A stretch of 64,000 nucleotides of DNA from Halobacteriovorax vibrionivorans. GTDB taxonomy: Bacteria; Bdellovibrionota; Bacteriovoracia; Bacteriovoracales; Bacteriovoracaceae. The stretch covers positions 372,001-436,000 of the forward strand of contig NZ_QDKL01000001.1 in assembly GCF_003346865.1 (NCBI RefSeq). Reading direction: 5' to 3'. Position 1 is the first letter of the stretch; each line of letters begins with the position of its first letter. The notes beneath the pieces are model-generated. The model ran no database searches and was not told the origin of the DNA. It was given only the letters and a program-made list of their open reading frames with translations. This document shows, in pieces, positions 1-8,932 of the stretch. A program made the translations under genes and the position numbers.

Positions 1-401
1 AGAATTTTTACTAACTCATTTAAATCACTTTCAAATTCTTTTTTTGAACGATAAACACTTGGATCAAATGAATACTGAAGGTTTTCTAGTAAGCTCATGT
101 GCTCAACTAATCTTAAGTCCTGAAAAACCTGAGTTGTGAAAACGCGATCATCAATCTTAATATTTCCACTTGTTGGTGCAATATTACCAGCGAGTACGTT
201 TAACAACGTTGTCTTACCAGCTCCTGAAGCTCCCGTCACAAAGACGATTTCACCTTTTCGAATCTGTAAATTAATTGAAGAGATGGCCTTGATGCCACCA
301 AAATCAACCGTTACATTTTCTAGGTTAAAGCACATATTGGTGCTGAGGTTTTGATTACCAAAGAGTTGATGAGTTTGATTTGCGTAACTGCTTGAGATCA
401 T
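1..401 (-). CDS. FtsE-like ABC transporter ATP-binding protein (C-terminus cut by window edge)
   Basis: The N-terminal ~133 codons of an ABC ATPase; the rest lies beyond the left edge. The Walker A motif GASGAGKTTLL follows the phrase KGEIVFVT, and a Q-loop VFQDLRLVEHMSLLENL follows later, a combination typical of FtsE, the ATPase that works with FtsX in division-linked peptidoglycan hydrolysis. Other small lolD-like ABC ATPases share much of this, so FtsE is an inference. The ATG at 399-401 was chosen because GAAGGA sits about 9 nt upstream; the frame stays open further upstream but without a better ribosome binding site. The N-terminal ~22 residues (S/N/Q-rich) extend beyond the usual FtsE start. 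Signature and Walker B motifs are outside the window. Confidence 0.7.
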   Translation of the reverse strand, partial: MISSSYANQTHQLFGNQNLSTNMCFNLENVTVDFGGIKAISSINLQIRKGEIVFVTGASGAGKTTLLNVLAGNIAPTSGNIKIDDRVFTTQVFQDLRLVEHMSLLENLQYSFDPSVYRSKKEFESDLNELVKI

Positions 402-624
402 TGATATGAGTCCTTCATTATAATATTCAAATCTTCCTAACTTGAATGTGGGCAAAAATCCTCTTTGCCACAGTACAATTTTATAACAAAATCAAATATT
501 AAGCAAAGGTGGATGAAAAAACCAACCCACCGCGTCAGTTATAGAAAAACTTAACATAACTCACCTTGAACATGGCCAATTTCGAACGTAGAATCATATA
601 AATTTGATGCTCAAGGAGTCAGAA

Positions 625-1452
625 GTGCTTGAAAAAATTAACAATAGACAAGTGGATCCGAAACACCTTTCATCTTTTCTTAGATCACGAAATTGTATCG
701 ATGATTCAAGTGTCGATAATTGTCTATCATTTTATGACATCATCTATGTAATCCAAAATGACACCAATTCTGAAAGTAATCGCTTTAAAACCGAGTATAT
801 TGATCAACTAGAAATCAATTTAACTCTTGCTTATACTGATCGCCAATTGTGTGAAGAACAAATTCAAGAAGGTCAAAGGATTCGTCCCATTACAGTGGGA
901 ATGCTTTGTCGAGAAACAAAATCAAAATCTATCGAAGTCGTTGGGCTAAATATGGATAAAGATCTTGGTATGACAAATTTTGAAAACTTTATCTTTGTTC
1001 CACCATTTGATGAAATTACTGGCCAATATATTTTATCACCAAGAGATGAGGCCATATCATTATTATCAATTGATAATGAATCTCACCGCTTTATGGGTGT
1101 TGAAGCAACATTCTTTTCAATCACAAATAAAGGCCTTGTCACTTTTGGAAGTGAAGAAAGACAAGATTATCTCAATAACCTTATTGATAATTTAAGCTTT
1201 GTTATTCCAAGAATACCTCAGCCAAAAGGTAGTGCTAATATTATTTGCCTGCTATTAAATCTTGAAAACTCAATTGAAGAGAGAGCTTTTGTTCGCGATT
1301 ATCCTACTTTTGATAATTATACAGAAGTCCTATTTGTAAATTCAGAGCTAGACTTGCTTACGGGAAATCTCAGTACTATTGATTACGATGGTGCAAGCCT
1401 TGAAGGTATTTATCTACCACTTATAAAGAGAGCGAAGGGACGTCTAAATTAA
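625..1452 (+). CDS. hypothetical protein
   Basis: A 275-residue protein that I do not recognise. GTG at 625 is chosen because AAGGAG ends 6 nt before it; the frame also has TTG/ATG at 604 and 607, which overlap that ribosome binding site. No signal peptide or membrane segment is visible, so it is probably cytosolic. It is acidic, with alternating hydrophobic strands in the second half, and no catalytic motif stands out. It ends exactly one base before the stop of the convergent HD-domain gene, with no room for a conventional terminator between them. Its divergent neighbour to the left is the FtsE-like ATPase, giving a shared ~220-bp promoter region. Confidence 0.7.
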   Translation: MLEKINNRQVDPKHLSSFLRSRNCIDDSSVDNCLSFYDIIYVIQNDTNSESNRFKTEYIDQLEINLTLAYTDRQLCEEQIQEGQRIRPITVGMLCRETKSKSIEVVGLNMDKDLGMTNFENFIFVPPFDEITGQYILSPRDEAISLLSIDNESHRFMGVEATFFSITNKGLVTFGSEERQDYLNNLIDNLSFVIPRIPQPKGSANIICLLLNLENSIEERAFVRDYPTFDNYTEVLFVNSELDLLTGNLSTIDYDGASLEGIYLPLIKRAKGRLN

Positions 1453-2883
1453 TTAGATAATCCCTTCATCCTGAAGAATTTGATAAGCTCCATCTGAGCA
1501 GAAACAATTTGGCGTGTAGCTCATGGTATTTGATAGCTTAGAGATTATTGAGTTCTCCACATCTGCTAAGAGCTGTACCTGGCCATCATCAAAACAAATT
1601 TTCACAGGATCTCTTTCAAGTAAAAGATTCGTTTTATTTGTTTCCTTTGCTAACTCTCGAGGACTTTTAACAAAGATAATTTTCTTCTTAGGAAGATCAG
1701 GGATAACCCAATCAGCAGCTCCACCTTTCATCTTTACAATATTGACAATATCTTGGGCCTTATTTTCTGTTTTCTTATAGAGCTTGTCATTAAAGCCAGT
1801 ATTATCTTGTTCCAATAGGCTTTGTGAGAATTCGCTAATATCAATATTCTTAGCTCCATGACGAAGAAGAAGGATTTTTGCCATATCTTTAATATGTGGA
1901 TAACCATCAAACTTTCCATCAACTAATAATTTATGAATCGTATTCATAAAGTATGAATCATTGAAACCGTAGAATCTCATTGGATCGTTACTGATAATAT
2001 CTAAGAGTTCACTGTAGCGATAAATATGGCCTTTCTCTAGCATATGATAACAAAGCGTATCAGCGATAGAGTCATATTTTGATCCACGAGGAGAGCGAAT
2101 AACTTGTGAGTACCAAGCAAACCTTGCATTTAGAAAGTCCTCAACACAGTGAAGAGCATTTTCTTTGATTGCTAAGATATCATGTCCCGCAACTTTCTTC
2201 GTTGTGAAATGATGAAGAAGATACTCACGATCATAAGTTCCATATTTTAATCCCGTATAATGAGCATCTCTTAAAAGATAATCCATACGATCACAATCAA
2301 TTTCAGAGTGTAGAATTTGATTGGCAAGAATTGAAGAGTGAGTTCCTTTTACAAGATCTGAAATTTCTTGTGGATCAATTCCATGATCTTTAAGAATACG
2401 TGTTAGACCACCTTCGTAATCAGTATTTTTAATAATAAATGAACCAAGATTTTCGTGGTCATCTTTAAGACCTTTTCCACCTTTCTTATTAGTAGTCTCC
2501 CCTATTTTGATATAGGCCATCTCAGTTGTATGAGAAAAGAGAAAAGTACCAATATCGTGGAGTAAGGCAGATATACGAATGGCCTGATGATATTTGGCCT
2601 CTTTGGTTACTTGAATTTTTTGAAATAACTCGTGATCTTCAACACCTCGTCCAACAGATCTTAGAATATGATGAGCATTATTTAAAACACCAATTGAATG
2701 GCCATAGCGAGAGTGCTCAGCACCATGAAATACATAGAATGAAAATCCTAATTGTTTGATCCATCTAAGACGTTGAAAGAATGGGCTGTGAATGATTTCC
2801 ATCTCTAGAGGAGTTAAATCAATAAAACCATAGAGAGGGTCATAGACCTTTAAACCTTTTTTGGTTTGTTCAGCAACTTCCAT
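1453..2883 (-). CDS. HD-superfamily phosphohydrolase (dGTPase/YdhJ-like)
   Basis: A 476-residue metal-dependent phosphohydrolase of the HD superfamily. In order: H in SRYGHSIGV, the HD pair in ALLHDIG, a second histidine in FSHTTEMA, and the distal aspartate in SEIDCDRMDYLLRDA. This layout, including the DRxDYLLRDA phrase, matches the HD proteins related to dNTP triphosphohydrolases; likely substrates are nucleotides, but the exact one cannot be read from sequence. The start at 2883 is set by AAAGGA 5 nt upstream; the frame continues 26 codons further without a ribosome binding site. The C-terminal ~170 residues are helical and unassigned. It lies 82 bp downstream of the small basic protein gene. 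Confidence 0.85.
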   Translation of the reverse strand: MEVAEQTKKGLKVYDPLYGFIDLTPLEMEIIHSPFFQRLRWIKQLGFSFYVFHGAEHSRYGHSIGVLNNAHHILRSVGRGVEDHELFQKIQVTKEAKYHQAIRISALLHDIGTFLFSHTTEMAYIKIGETTNKKGGKGLKDDHENLGSFIIKNTDYEGGLTRILKDHGIDPQEISDLVKGTHSSILANQILHSEIDCDRMDYLLRDAHYTGLKYGTYDREYLLHHFTTKKVAGHDILAIKENALHCVEDFLNARFAWYSQVIRSPRGSKYDSIADTLCYHMLEKGHIYRYSELLDIISNDPMRFYGFNDSYFMNTIHKLLVDGKFDGYPHIKDMAKILLLRHGAKNIDISEFSQSLLEQDNTGFNDKLYKKTENKAQDIVNIVKMKGGAADWVIPDLPKKKIIFVKSPRELAKETNKTNLLLERDPVKICFDDGQVQLLADVENSIISKLSNTMSYTPNCFCSDGAYQILQDEGII

Positions 2884-2965
2884 GTTGATCCTTTGAAAAC
2901 TAAGATGCCCGTAAAATACGGGCATCTTATATTGTATGATATTTTTGCGACTTTTTGACAAGATT

Positions 2966-3139
2966 TTAAGATTTTTTCTTTCTTCCTCTTTTCTTTACAG
3001 GAGTAGTAGCAACTTTTAGAGCTTCGAACATCTTCTTAGCTTCAGCTCTTAAGTTATTTTCATAGATAAAGCGGTAAAAATTCTCTAAATCTGGTGAATT
3101 TCTGAAGTTCTTCGGTAGTCTATTGTCTTCTGTTGACAT
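2966..3139 (-). CDS. small protein with basic C-terminal tail
   Basis: A 57-codon gene with a strong AAGGAG 5-10 nt before its ATG at 3139. The N-terminal two thirds look like one or two amphipathic helices (DLENFYRFIYENNLRAEAKKMFEAL) and the last residues are a lysine/arginine run, KKRGRKKKS, containing an AT-hook-like RGR core. This suggests nucleic-acid binding, which is an inference. It has no signal peptide. It sits between the regulator gene at 3208 and the HD protein, all on the same strand, and may be cotranscribed with them. Confidence 0.65.
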   Translation of the reverse strand: MSTEDNRLPKNFRNSPDLENFYRFIYENNLRAEAKKMFEALKVATTPVKKRGRKKKS

Positions 3140-3207
3140 GGTTTCTCCTTATTAGACTAACATATTAACTTCAAAAACACGCTTTATCAATTCTGTTTAA
3201 ACTTCTT

Positions 3208-4755
3208 TTAAGCTTCCTTAGCTTCAATCATTCCGTAGCTATGCAGCTTGTTATAAAGAGTCTTTACAGTAATACCAAGAACTTTTGCTGTTTTAGTCTT
3301 GTTACCACCTAAGTGCTCAAGTGTATGACAGATATGCTCTCTCTCAATTTCACCAAGCGTCATTTCTCTAAATACTCTAATCTCTTCTTTTTCTTCATTA
3401 ATTTCTTGTTGCTCAACTTTAATGCTATCAGCTAAGTGATCTCTTTCAACAATCATTCCTGGTGATAGAACATAAGCTCTTTCCATGATTGACTGAAGCT
3501 CTCTTACGTTTCCTGGCCAATTGTAATCTTCAAGAAGTTTTACAACACCTGGAGACATCGACTTTTGTGTTTCAGCTGACTTTCCAAGGTTAAGGAAGTG
3601 GTTAGCTAGAACTTCGATATCAGACTTTCTTTCTCTAAGAGATGGTACTCTTAGACCAATAGTTGATAGATTGTAGAATAGGTCTTCTCTAAAAGTTCCT
3701 TCCTCTACTCTTTCTTTCATATTATGTGCTGATGCAGCAATAATTCTTACGTTTGATCTTAGTTTCTCATGAGTTCCAACTCTAGAATAAGCTAGGTCAT
3801 TGATGAAGCTCATTAGTCTTGCTTGTACCTTTACAGGCATTTTTTCAATATTATTGATGAAAATTGTTCCACCATTAGCTGCTTCTAGGGCACCTTTCTT
3901 TACTCTAAATCCTCTAACAGCATCAACTTCTTCTTTTCCAAAGATTTCTGCTTCTAAGTAGTCATCGTTCCCCATTGAACAGTCTACAACGATGAATGCG
4001 TGGTTCTTTCTTTCTGATCGACAGTGAATTCTTCTTGCGATCATCTCTTTACCAACACCAGTTTCACCGGCCATATAAGAGTTAACATCTGATGCTGCTA
4101 CACGATCAACAGCAATTAGAAGCTCTTGCATGATTTCTGATTTACCAATGATTTCTTTCTCTTGAGTAGTTGAACGAGAAAGGTTTACACCTGGTACAGA
4201 GTTCTTTAACTCATGGTCTTTTTCTTCAATTTTTTGCTTAAGTGACTCATTTAAGAATTTAGCTGAAAGATACATCTTCATATTCTTAAGTGGCTTTTGG
4301 ATAGCATTTAGTCCTTCAAGCACAGTATTGATATCTTCTTTCTTAAAATTAACTTCTTCGTTATTACCTTTAAAAGAGATTGTTCCGATGATTACTCCGT
4401 CGATGATCATTGGTACACATAATTCAGAGTGTGAATTTTCTTCTTTAGTAGAAGCAAAAAGTGGATCTCTTTGTACATTATTTGAAAAGTAAGCTCTCTT
4501 AGACTTAATTACATGTCCAACAGCTCCTAGTCCTTTTGAAACTCTCTTAGCGTTTTTAACTGCCTTAGCATTCTTAGAAACGATTCGACAGCTTCCATCT
4601 TCGTGAGCAAGGTTGATGATGATTTCATCGCATGCAATCTCTGATTTGAAGAATTTTGATAACTCACTAAAGAAAATCTGCTCATCTAAAGTTGTAAGAA
4701 GAGTAGACAGTAGGTTTTCAATTTTTGTTGATTCTTTTTTCATTTCGATTGTCAT
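3208..4755 (-). CDS. sigma54-activator-type regulator, GAF-AAA-Fis, lacking GAFTGA and Walker B acid
   Basis: A 515-residue regulator: a GAF sensor domain (about 15-155), an AAA+ domain (about 205-435) and a Fis-type helix-turn-helix (about 470-510, GGNKTKTAKVLGITVKTLYNKL). Walker A is GETGVGKE. Two family hallmarks are missing. Where the sigma54-contact loop GAFTGA should be, the sequence after EIFGKEE reads VDAVRGFRVKKGALEAANGG, and Walker B is GGTIFINNIE rather than GGTLFLDEI. The sensor region (RIIAASAHNM, FREDLFYNL, LRERKSDI) is intact. From family knowledge it probably cannot remodel sigma54 holoenzyme normally and may act as a ligand-gated DNA binder. GGGAG lies 7 nt before the start. 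Confidence 0.9.
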   Translation of the reverse strand: MTIEMKKESTKIENLLSTLLTTLDEQIFFSELSKFFKSEIACDEIIINLAHEDGSCRIVSKNAKAVKNAKRVSKGLGAVGHVIKSKRAYFSNNVQRDPLFASTKEENSHSELCVPMIIDGVIIGTISFKGNNEEVNFKKEDINTVLEGLNAIQKPLKNMKMYLSAKFLNESLKQKIEEKDHELKNSVPGVNLSRSTTQEKEIIGKSEIMQELLIAVDRVAASDVNSYMAGETGVGKEMIARRIHCRSERKNHAFIVVDCSMGNDDYLEAEIFGKEEVDAVRGFRVKKGALEAANGGTIFINNIEKMPVKVQARLMSFINDLAYSRVGTHEKLRSNVRIIAASAHNMKERVEEGTFREDLFYNLSTIGLRVPSLRERKSDIEVLANHFLNLGKSAETQKSMSPGVVKLLEDYNWPGNVRELQSIMERAYVLSPGMIVERDHLADSIKVEQQEINEEKEEIRVFREMTLGEIEREHICHTLEHLGGNKTKTAKVLGITVKTLYNKLHSYGMIEAKEA

Positions 4756-4885
4756 GTAAAAACTCCCGTGTATTTTTTATTGTGTGTGTCGCACAGTGTT
4801 AAACTATATTCATGATACAGTGCGTCTGAATTTTTTACAAGACTAAAATACTCGGGTGTTCAAAAAAAATATAGATATACAGTAA

Positions 4886-6220
4886 TTACAATGACTTAAG
4901 CCATCTACCACTTGTACACTTTCCGAAGTTTGAGGTTAGTGGACCCAGGATTTTACCCCAAGTGTCCATAATATAGACATTCTGAGTGGCCTTAGATTGT
5001 GAAATTACCCTCAAACTTGTAAAAATAATGAACTGTCCATCTTTTGAGTACTCAGGATCCTCATTTGAGCCGAAATCCTTCGTTAATCTCACTAGGTTTT
5101 GGCCATCGGCCCCTACCTTAAACAGGTCAAAACGGTTATCAAGCCAGCTAGAGAAGACAATCTCAGAGGCATTTGGGTGAAATCGTGGAGTCGCATTATA
5201 CTTTCCAACGTAGCTGATACGCTTTACATCCTTCTCTATTCCAGAGGGATCCATCGTATAAATCATTGGTTTACCAGGTCTTCCAGAAAGGAATGTAAGG
5301 ATTGTCCCCTCTGCATTAAGAGATGGGTCCACATCTGGTGCAAATTTCTTTGTTAATCGCGTAAGCTTTCTTGTCTTTAAATGCATACGATAAAGTTCTG
5401 CATTTCCTTGGTGAGAAAGAGTTAAAATGATCTCTTCCCCATCGTTAGTAAAGATTGCACCAGAGTTAAGACCTTTACGTTTAGAAAGGATCTTTGTTTT
5501 TCTAGTCGCAACATCGTAGATCATAAGGTTTACGTTCTTCTTTGCACCTTTTACTGACTCATCAATTAAGCTGTAAACAATCTTACTTCCATCATGAGAA
5601 ACAGCAGGAGAGATAACAACTCCGTTGTGCCAAGTAAGTCTCTTTGGGTTTGCACCGTCAAAGTCCATGATGAAAAGCTCTTTCTTTCCTTCTGGTAATT
5701 TGTGATCTGAAACAAATACAATCTTATCTTTAAAGATTGATGGCTTTCCTACAATAGCGCGATAAAACTTGTCTGCAATTTCATGGATTGCACTACGGTT
5801 ATTTTGATCATATGCAATACTTCCTGTTACTAATTCTTTTTCGTTTGAAGTATTCCATAAACGATACTCTAGATTTGTTGTCCCATTATCACGGTTAACA
5901 CGAAAGCGAGCAAGAAAGTTTGTCTCCTTTGCTTTATAAGTAGAGAATCGTACATTATCAAAAGATGTTTGAGAGATTCGTCGTGGTAGAACCTGAAAAT
6001 AATTTGAATAGAACTTAAAATCATTTCTTACGATATTTATGTAATTTTCAGCAGCTTCTAATTCATTAGGCGTAAATGCACCCTCAGAGAAGACTTTTTC
6101 AACTAATAGGGTTTCTTTTACAACTTCTGCTTCACCAACGGAAACAACAGTTAGCCCATTTTCAGCTAAAACATTTGTAAATAATAGTAATGATATAAAA
6201 ACACTTAAAATATACTTCAT
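4886..6220 (-). CDS. tolB: TolB periplasmic beta-propeller protein
   Basis: A 444-residue periplasmic protein. A signal peptide (MKYILSVFISLLLFTNVLA) is followed by the N-terminal alpha/beta domain and a C-terminal propeller with repeated phrases such as GKKELFIMDFDGANPKRLT, NAELYRMHLKTRKLTRLT and DGQFIIFTSLR. TolB works with the TolQRA inner-membrane motor in outer-membrane constriction and envelope integrity. The ATG at 6220 has AGGAGGT directly upstream. It is the last gene of the tight sppA-to-tolB cluster, 8 bp after tolA. The usual partner pal does not follow; a regulator gene comes next after ~130 bp. Confidence 0.93.
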   Translation of the reverse strand: MKYILSVFISLLLFTNVLAENGLTVVSVGEAEVVKETLLVEKVFSEGAFTPNELEAAENYINIVRNDFKFYSNYFQVLPRRISQTSFDNVRFSTYKAKETNFLARFRVNRDNGTTNLEYRLWNTSNEKELVTGSIAYDQNNRSAIHEIADKFYRAIVGKPSIFKDKIVFVSDHKLPEGKKELFIMDFDGANPKRLTWHNGVVISPAVSHDGSKIVYSLIDESVKGAKKNVNLMIYDVATRKTKILSKRKGLNSGAIFTNDGEEIILTLSHQGNAELYRMHLKTRKLTRLTKKFAPDVDPSLNAEGTILTFLSGRPGKPMIYTMDPSGIEKDVKRISYVGKYNATPRFHPNASEIVFSSWLDNRFDLFKVGADGQNLVRLTKDFGSNEDPEYSKDGQFIIFTSLRVISQSKATQNVYIMDTWGKILGPLTSNFGKCTSGRWLKSL

Positions 6221-6228
6221 TGTACCTC

Positions 6229-7005
6229 CTATATAGGGAAGGCCAGAACAATTTCTCCAGCGACTAACCTATTGGTGATTTCCTTATCTGGTCTAGGGAA
6301 CTTCTTAACGGAACGAATTGAGCTAATTGCTTTATTATCGTATTCTTTATTACCACTAGACTTTATAATTTTATAATCTAATAACTTTCCTTGGGCATTA
6401 ATAAAAATTTGCACATGACAAGATAGCTCTAAATTTGCAAGATAAGCTGGAAGCTTCCAATATCTTCTAACCTCTTCCATTACACTTAAAACATACTCAT
6501 CAAATGCACCTTGAGCCTGGACACTACTTGTTCCAGTATATGAGCTACCTTCACTTAATTTATTACCAGCAGCGATAACACCGCTATAATCAGTATTATC
6601 TTCGACTTCTTCTATTTTTTTAACTTTCTTTCTAGGCTTATTGTCTTCTTTAACATCTCTTGTGGCATATTTAGAAAGCATATCGGCCAATGACTTTGTT
6701 TTCTTTTCTTTCTTTAAAATTGCCTTATCACTTCCACCTGTGTCTTTCATTTCAACCTTAGGTTTTGCCACTTTATTCTTTGGTGGTGGGCTTAGTTTCT
6801 TTAATTCCTGATAAGTCATCTTAGGCATGGCCACAACATCAACCTTAATGGCTTTTCCAATGACTCTCATTTTATTAAGGTTTGCTTTCTCTGGATCAAA
6901 AGGAGTTCCTAATTTCATGATCGAAAATAGATACAAAGCCGCCACTAAGAGAACGTGTCCCCCTAATGATATTGAAATGTATTTATTAAAATTATTTTCG
7001 ATAAT
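6229..7005 (-). CDS. tolA: TolA/TonB-family energy-transducing protein, probable AUU start
   Basis: TolA-type bridge protein: a short cytoplasmic N-terminus, one membrane helix (YISISLGGHVLLVAALYLF), a Lys/Glu/Pro-rich linker and a C-terminal TonB/TolA domain (about the last 95 residues, FDEYVLSVMEEVRRYWKLP through IVLAFPI). The first conventional start, GTG at 6945, would remove half the membrane helix and the conserved SLxGH phrase. The frame stays open to a stop at 7015-7017 and contains no ATG, GTG or TTG upstream of 6945. GAGGA (7011-7015) lies 5 nt before ATT at 7003-7005, so an AUU start is proposed, with ATC at 7000-7002 as alternative. It follows tolR by 1 bp. Confidence 0.85.
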   Translation of the reverse strand: MIENNFNKYISISLGGHVLLVAALYLFSIMKLGTPFDPEKANLNKMRVIGKAIKVDVVAMPKMTYQELKKLSPPPKNKVAKPKVEMKDTGGSDKAILKKEKKTKSLADMLSKYATRDVKEDNKPRKKVKKIEEVEDNTDYSGVIAAGNKLSEGSSYTGTSSVQAQGAFDEYVLSVMEEVRRYWKLPAYLANLELSCHVQIFINAQGKLLDYKIIKSSGNKEYDNKAISSIRSVKKFPRPDKEITNRLVAGEIVLAFPI

Positions 7006-7015
7006 TCTATTCCTC
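7003..7015 (-). promoter_or_regulatory. ribosome binding site and AUU start of tolA
   Basis: GAGGA (complement of 7011-7015) is embedded in the last sense codons of tolR and is followed after 5 nt by ATT, then ATC. No other Shine-Dalgarno sequence lies between here and the GTG at 6945. It decides the start of tolA in favour of a rare initiation codon. AUU starts are known for infC, where they allow initiation-factor-dependent control; whether that applies here is inference. Confidence 0.6.
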
Positions 7016-7420
7016 TAATTCTGTTACCAATGCAATATTGTTAATATTATTTGATTTCAGATATGACATGAGTTTTGCAACTTTTCCATATTCTAACTGA
7101 TAATCAGCTCTTAAAAATAAAGTCTGAGACTTTGTTTCCTGAAGCTTCAAATTTAAAACCTTTATAAGTTCGGCCATTAAGATCTTATCTTTACCAACAT
7201 AGAACTCTTCAGAGTTCGTAAAACTTAAAACAACTTGAGACGAACTTAAGTTCATGACATTCACTTCCTTAGTTTTTGGAAGAGTTAGTTCAATACCATT
7301 AAGCATAAGAGGTGCCGTTATCATAAAGATAACAAGGAGAACCAGCATAACATCCACGAGGGGTGTTACGTTGATTTCTGACATTGGCCCATCGCCATTT
7401 CCACCTGTATTCATTCCCAT
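7007..7420 (-). CDS. tolR: TolR/ExbD-family biopolymer transporter
   Basis: A 137-residue inner-membrane protein with a short cytoplasmic N-terminus containing [21 protein letters not shown]. Asp23 in the single membrane helix is the conserved proton-path residue of ExbD/TolR. The remaining ~90 residues form the periplasmic domain. With TolQ it makes the proton-driven motor that energises TolA. The ATG has a good GGAG site 6-9 nt upstream. It lies 9 bp after tolQ, and its 3' end contains the ribosome binding site for tolA. Confidence 0.93.
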   Translation of the reverse strand: MGMNTGGNGDGPMSEINVTPLVDVMLVLLVIFMITAPLMLNGIELTLPKTKEVNVMNLSSSQVVLSFTNSEEFYVGKDKILMAELIKVLNLKLQETKSQTLFLRADYQLEYGKVAKLMSYLKSNNINNIALVTELEE

Positions 7421-7429
7421 GAAATACTC

Positions 7430-8128
7430 CTAAGACTTTGAAGAAATATAGCGTTCTACTTCATTAATAAATTGATTACTAAAAATATGAAGTTGTTCTC
7501 TAAGTTTATTTCTTCTTTGACCAAATTTATTAAAGTACCAAGTTGCAGGAATCGCTGCGACTAAACCAACTGCTGTAGCAACTAGGGCCTCAGCAATACC
7601 AGGTGCAACAGTCTCTAGTGTCGCTCCACCACTAGCAAGCCCTGAAAAGGAATCAATAATCCCCCAAACGGTACCAAATAAACCAACAAATGGAGTAATT
7701 GATCCAATTGAAGCTAATGTTGTTAGATTTGAACTCATCGTCTGATCGACTTCAACAACTTCATTGCTAAGAGTACGCTCCATTGATTGGTTTGCTATCG
7801 AAGCATAGTGTTCTTTAATAGCAGCATAATTTTCACCCAGAGCAATTTCTGTTTTCTTTAGTTCACGATAACCAGAAAGAAAAACTCTCTTTAGAGGACT
7901 TTCTTCAATGGTCTGTGCATCGTGATATGCTTCTTCTAATGAAGTTACTCCACTAAAAAAGTTTTTAAAGTCATTATTGGCCCTTTCCGCTTTTTTGAAT
8001 GCAGATAGCTTTTGAAAGATAATTGTCCAAGACAGCACTGAGGCTGCAACAAGTAATAGTAAGTCGATTTTTACGACAATACTAGAATCAAGTAAGATTT
8101 GAAAAATATCTAAGTTGTGACCTTGCAC
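7430..8128 (-). CDS. tolQ: TolQ/ExbB-family proton channel protein
   Basis: A 232-residue protein with three membrane segments: about 18-38, then the conserved pair beginning [18 protein letters not shown] (about 140-160) and [18 protein letters not shown] (about 180-200). These are the MotA/TolQ/ExbB hallmarks. It is the stator-type channel of the Tol motor. The GTG start at 8128 has AAGGAG 7 nt upstream and overlaps by one base the stop of the preceding membrane-protein gene, so translation is probably coupled. Confidence 0.93.
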   Translation of the reverse strand: MQGHNLDIFQILLDSSIVVKIDLLLLVAASVLSWTIIFQKLSAFKKAERANNDFKNFFSGVTSLEEAYHDAQTIEESPLKRVFLSGYRELKKTEIALGENYAAIKEHYASIANQSMERTLSNEVVEVDQTMSSNLTTLASIGSITPFVGLFGTVWGIIDSFSGLASGGATLETVAPGIAEALVATAVGLVAAIPATWYFNKFGQRRNKLREQLHIFSNQFINEVERYISSKS

Positions 8129-8931
8129 TATACTTCTCCTTGCTTACGTAAAAAATATGAGTAAGCGATTGTTACAATTAATAAACTTATGGCCGGCATT
8201 AGCAGGCTCGTTAAGCGTGAGAAAAACATCGAGTAATATGTCCCCCACAATGGATCATGACCTAAGAATGCAAAAAGCGGAACAAAGACTATTGATACAA
8301 AGATCATTCCCTTTAAGACTGAATAGTTAAATAAATACAGATGAATATAGGCCATATAAAATAATAAGAGGTGACCAATTTCTAAACTTGTATTTCTTGG
8401 AAAAAGAACAAATAAAGAAAGATAAACAAAAGATCCTTCAACAAATATATGAAATAACCTTCCAACTCCCCTTTTCTTCTTTAGAAATAATTTTGAATTT
8501 AAAAAATCAAAGAAGAAAAAGGCAAAAATTAAGATATTGTGGATAATTAACTGAAAAACAGAAAATTGAACATTCTCTAAATGACTTGGACGAATAAAGA
8601 ATAAGAACACCAAAATTGAAGCAAACGATACTAAATAAGTAGGTGTCGTAATATTATTATACCAATCAAAAGAGAGCTGACTTCGAATATCCTTAATTCG
8701 AATATCTGAAAATAGATATGCTGATGCAAAAAATCCCAGAATTCTGGCCATCACGAGTAGTTGCCATGAAAAGTCATATAGCCAATTTTCTACAATTATC
8801 AATTTATGGCCAAGACGAAAGTGAAAGAACGAAGCTATAGAAACTAATATAAAGTAAATTACCCAATACATAAAAATTGAGATTGCATACTTTGAGGTAT
8901 AAATAGCTTTTTCTTTGGCGAATAACTTCAT
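8128..8931 (-). CDS. multipass membrane protein of unknown function
   Basis: A 267-residue, very hydrophobic protein with about seven or eight predicted membrane segments, separated by short basic loops such as LKKKRGVGR. I recognise no family signature. It lies inside the Tol cluster: 1 bp downstream of the exported-protein gene at 8933-9808 and overlapping the tolQ start by one base. The tight coupling suggests an envelope role together with TolQRAB, but no specific function can be assigned. Confidence 0.75.
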   Translation of the reverse strand: MKLFAKEKAIYTSKYAISIFMYWVIYFILVSIASFFHFRLGHKLIIVENWLYDFSWQLLVMARILGFFASAYLFSDIRIKDIRSQLSFDWYNNITTPTYLVSFASILVFLFFIRPSHLENVQFSVFQLIIHNILIFAFFFFDFLNSKLFLKKKRGVGRLFHIFVEGSFVYLSLFVLFPRNTSLEIGHLLLFYMAYIHLYLFNYSVLKGMIFVSIVFVPLFAFLGHDPLWGTYYSMFFSRLTSLLMPAISLLIVTIAYSYFLRKQGEV

Positions 8932-8932
8932 A

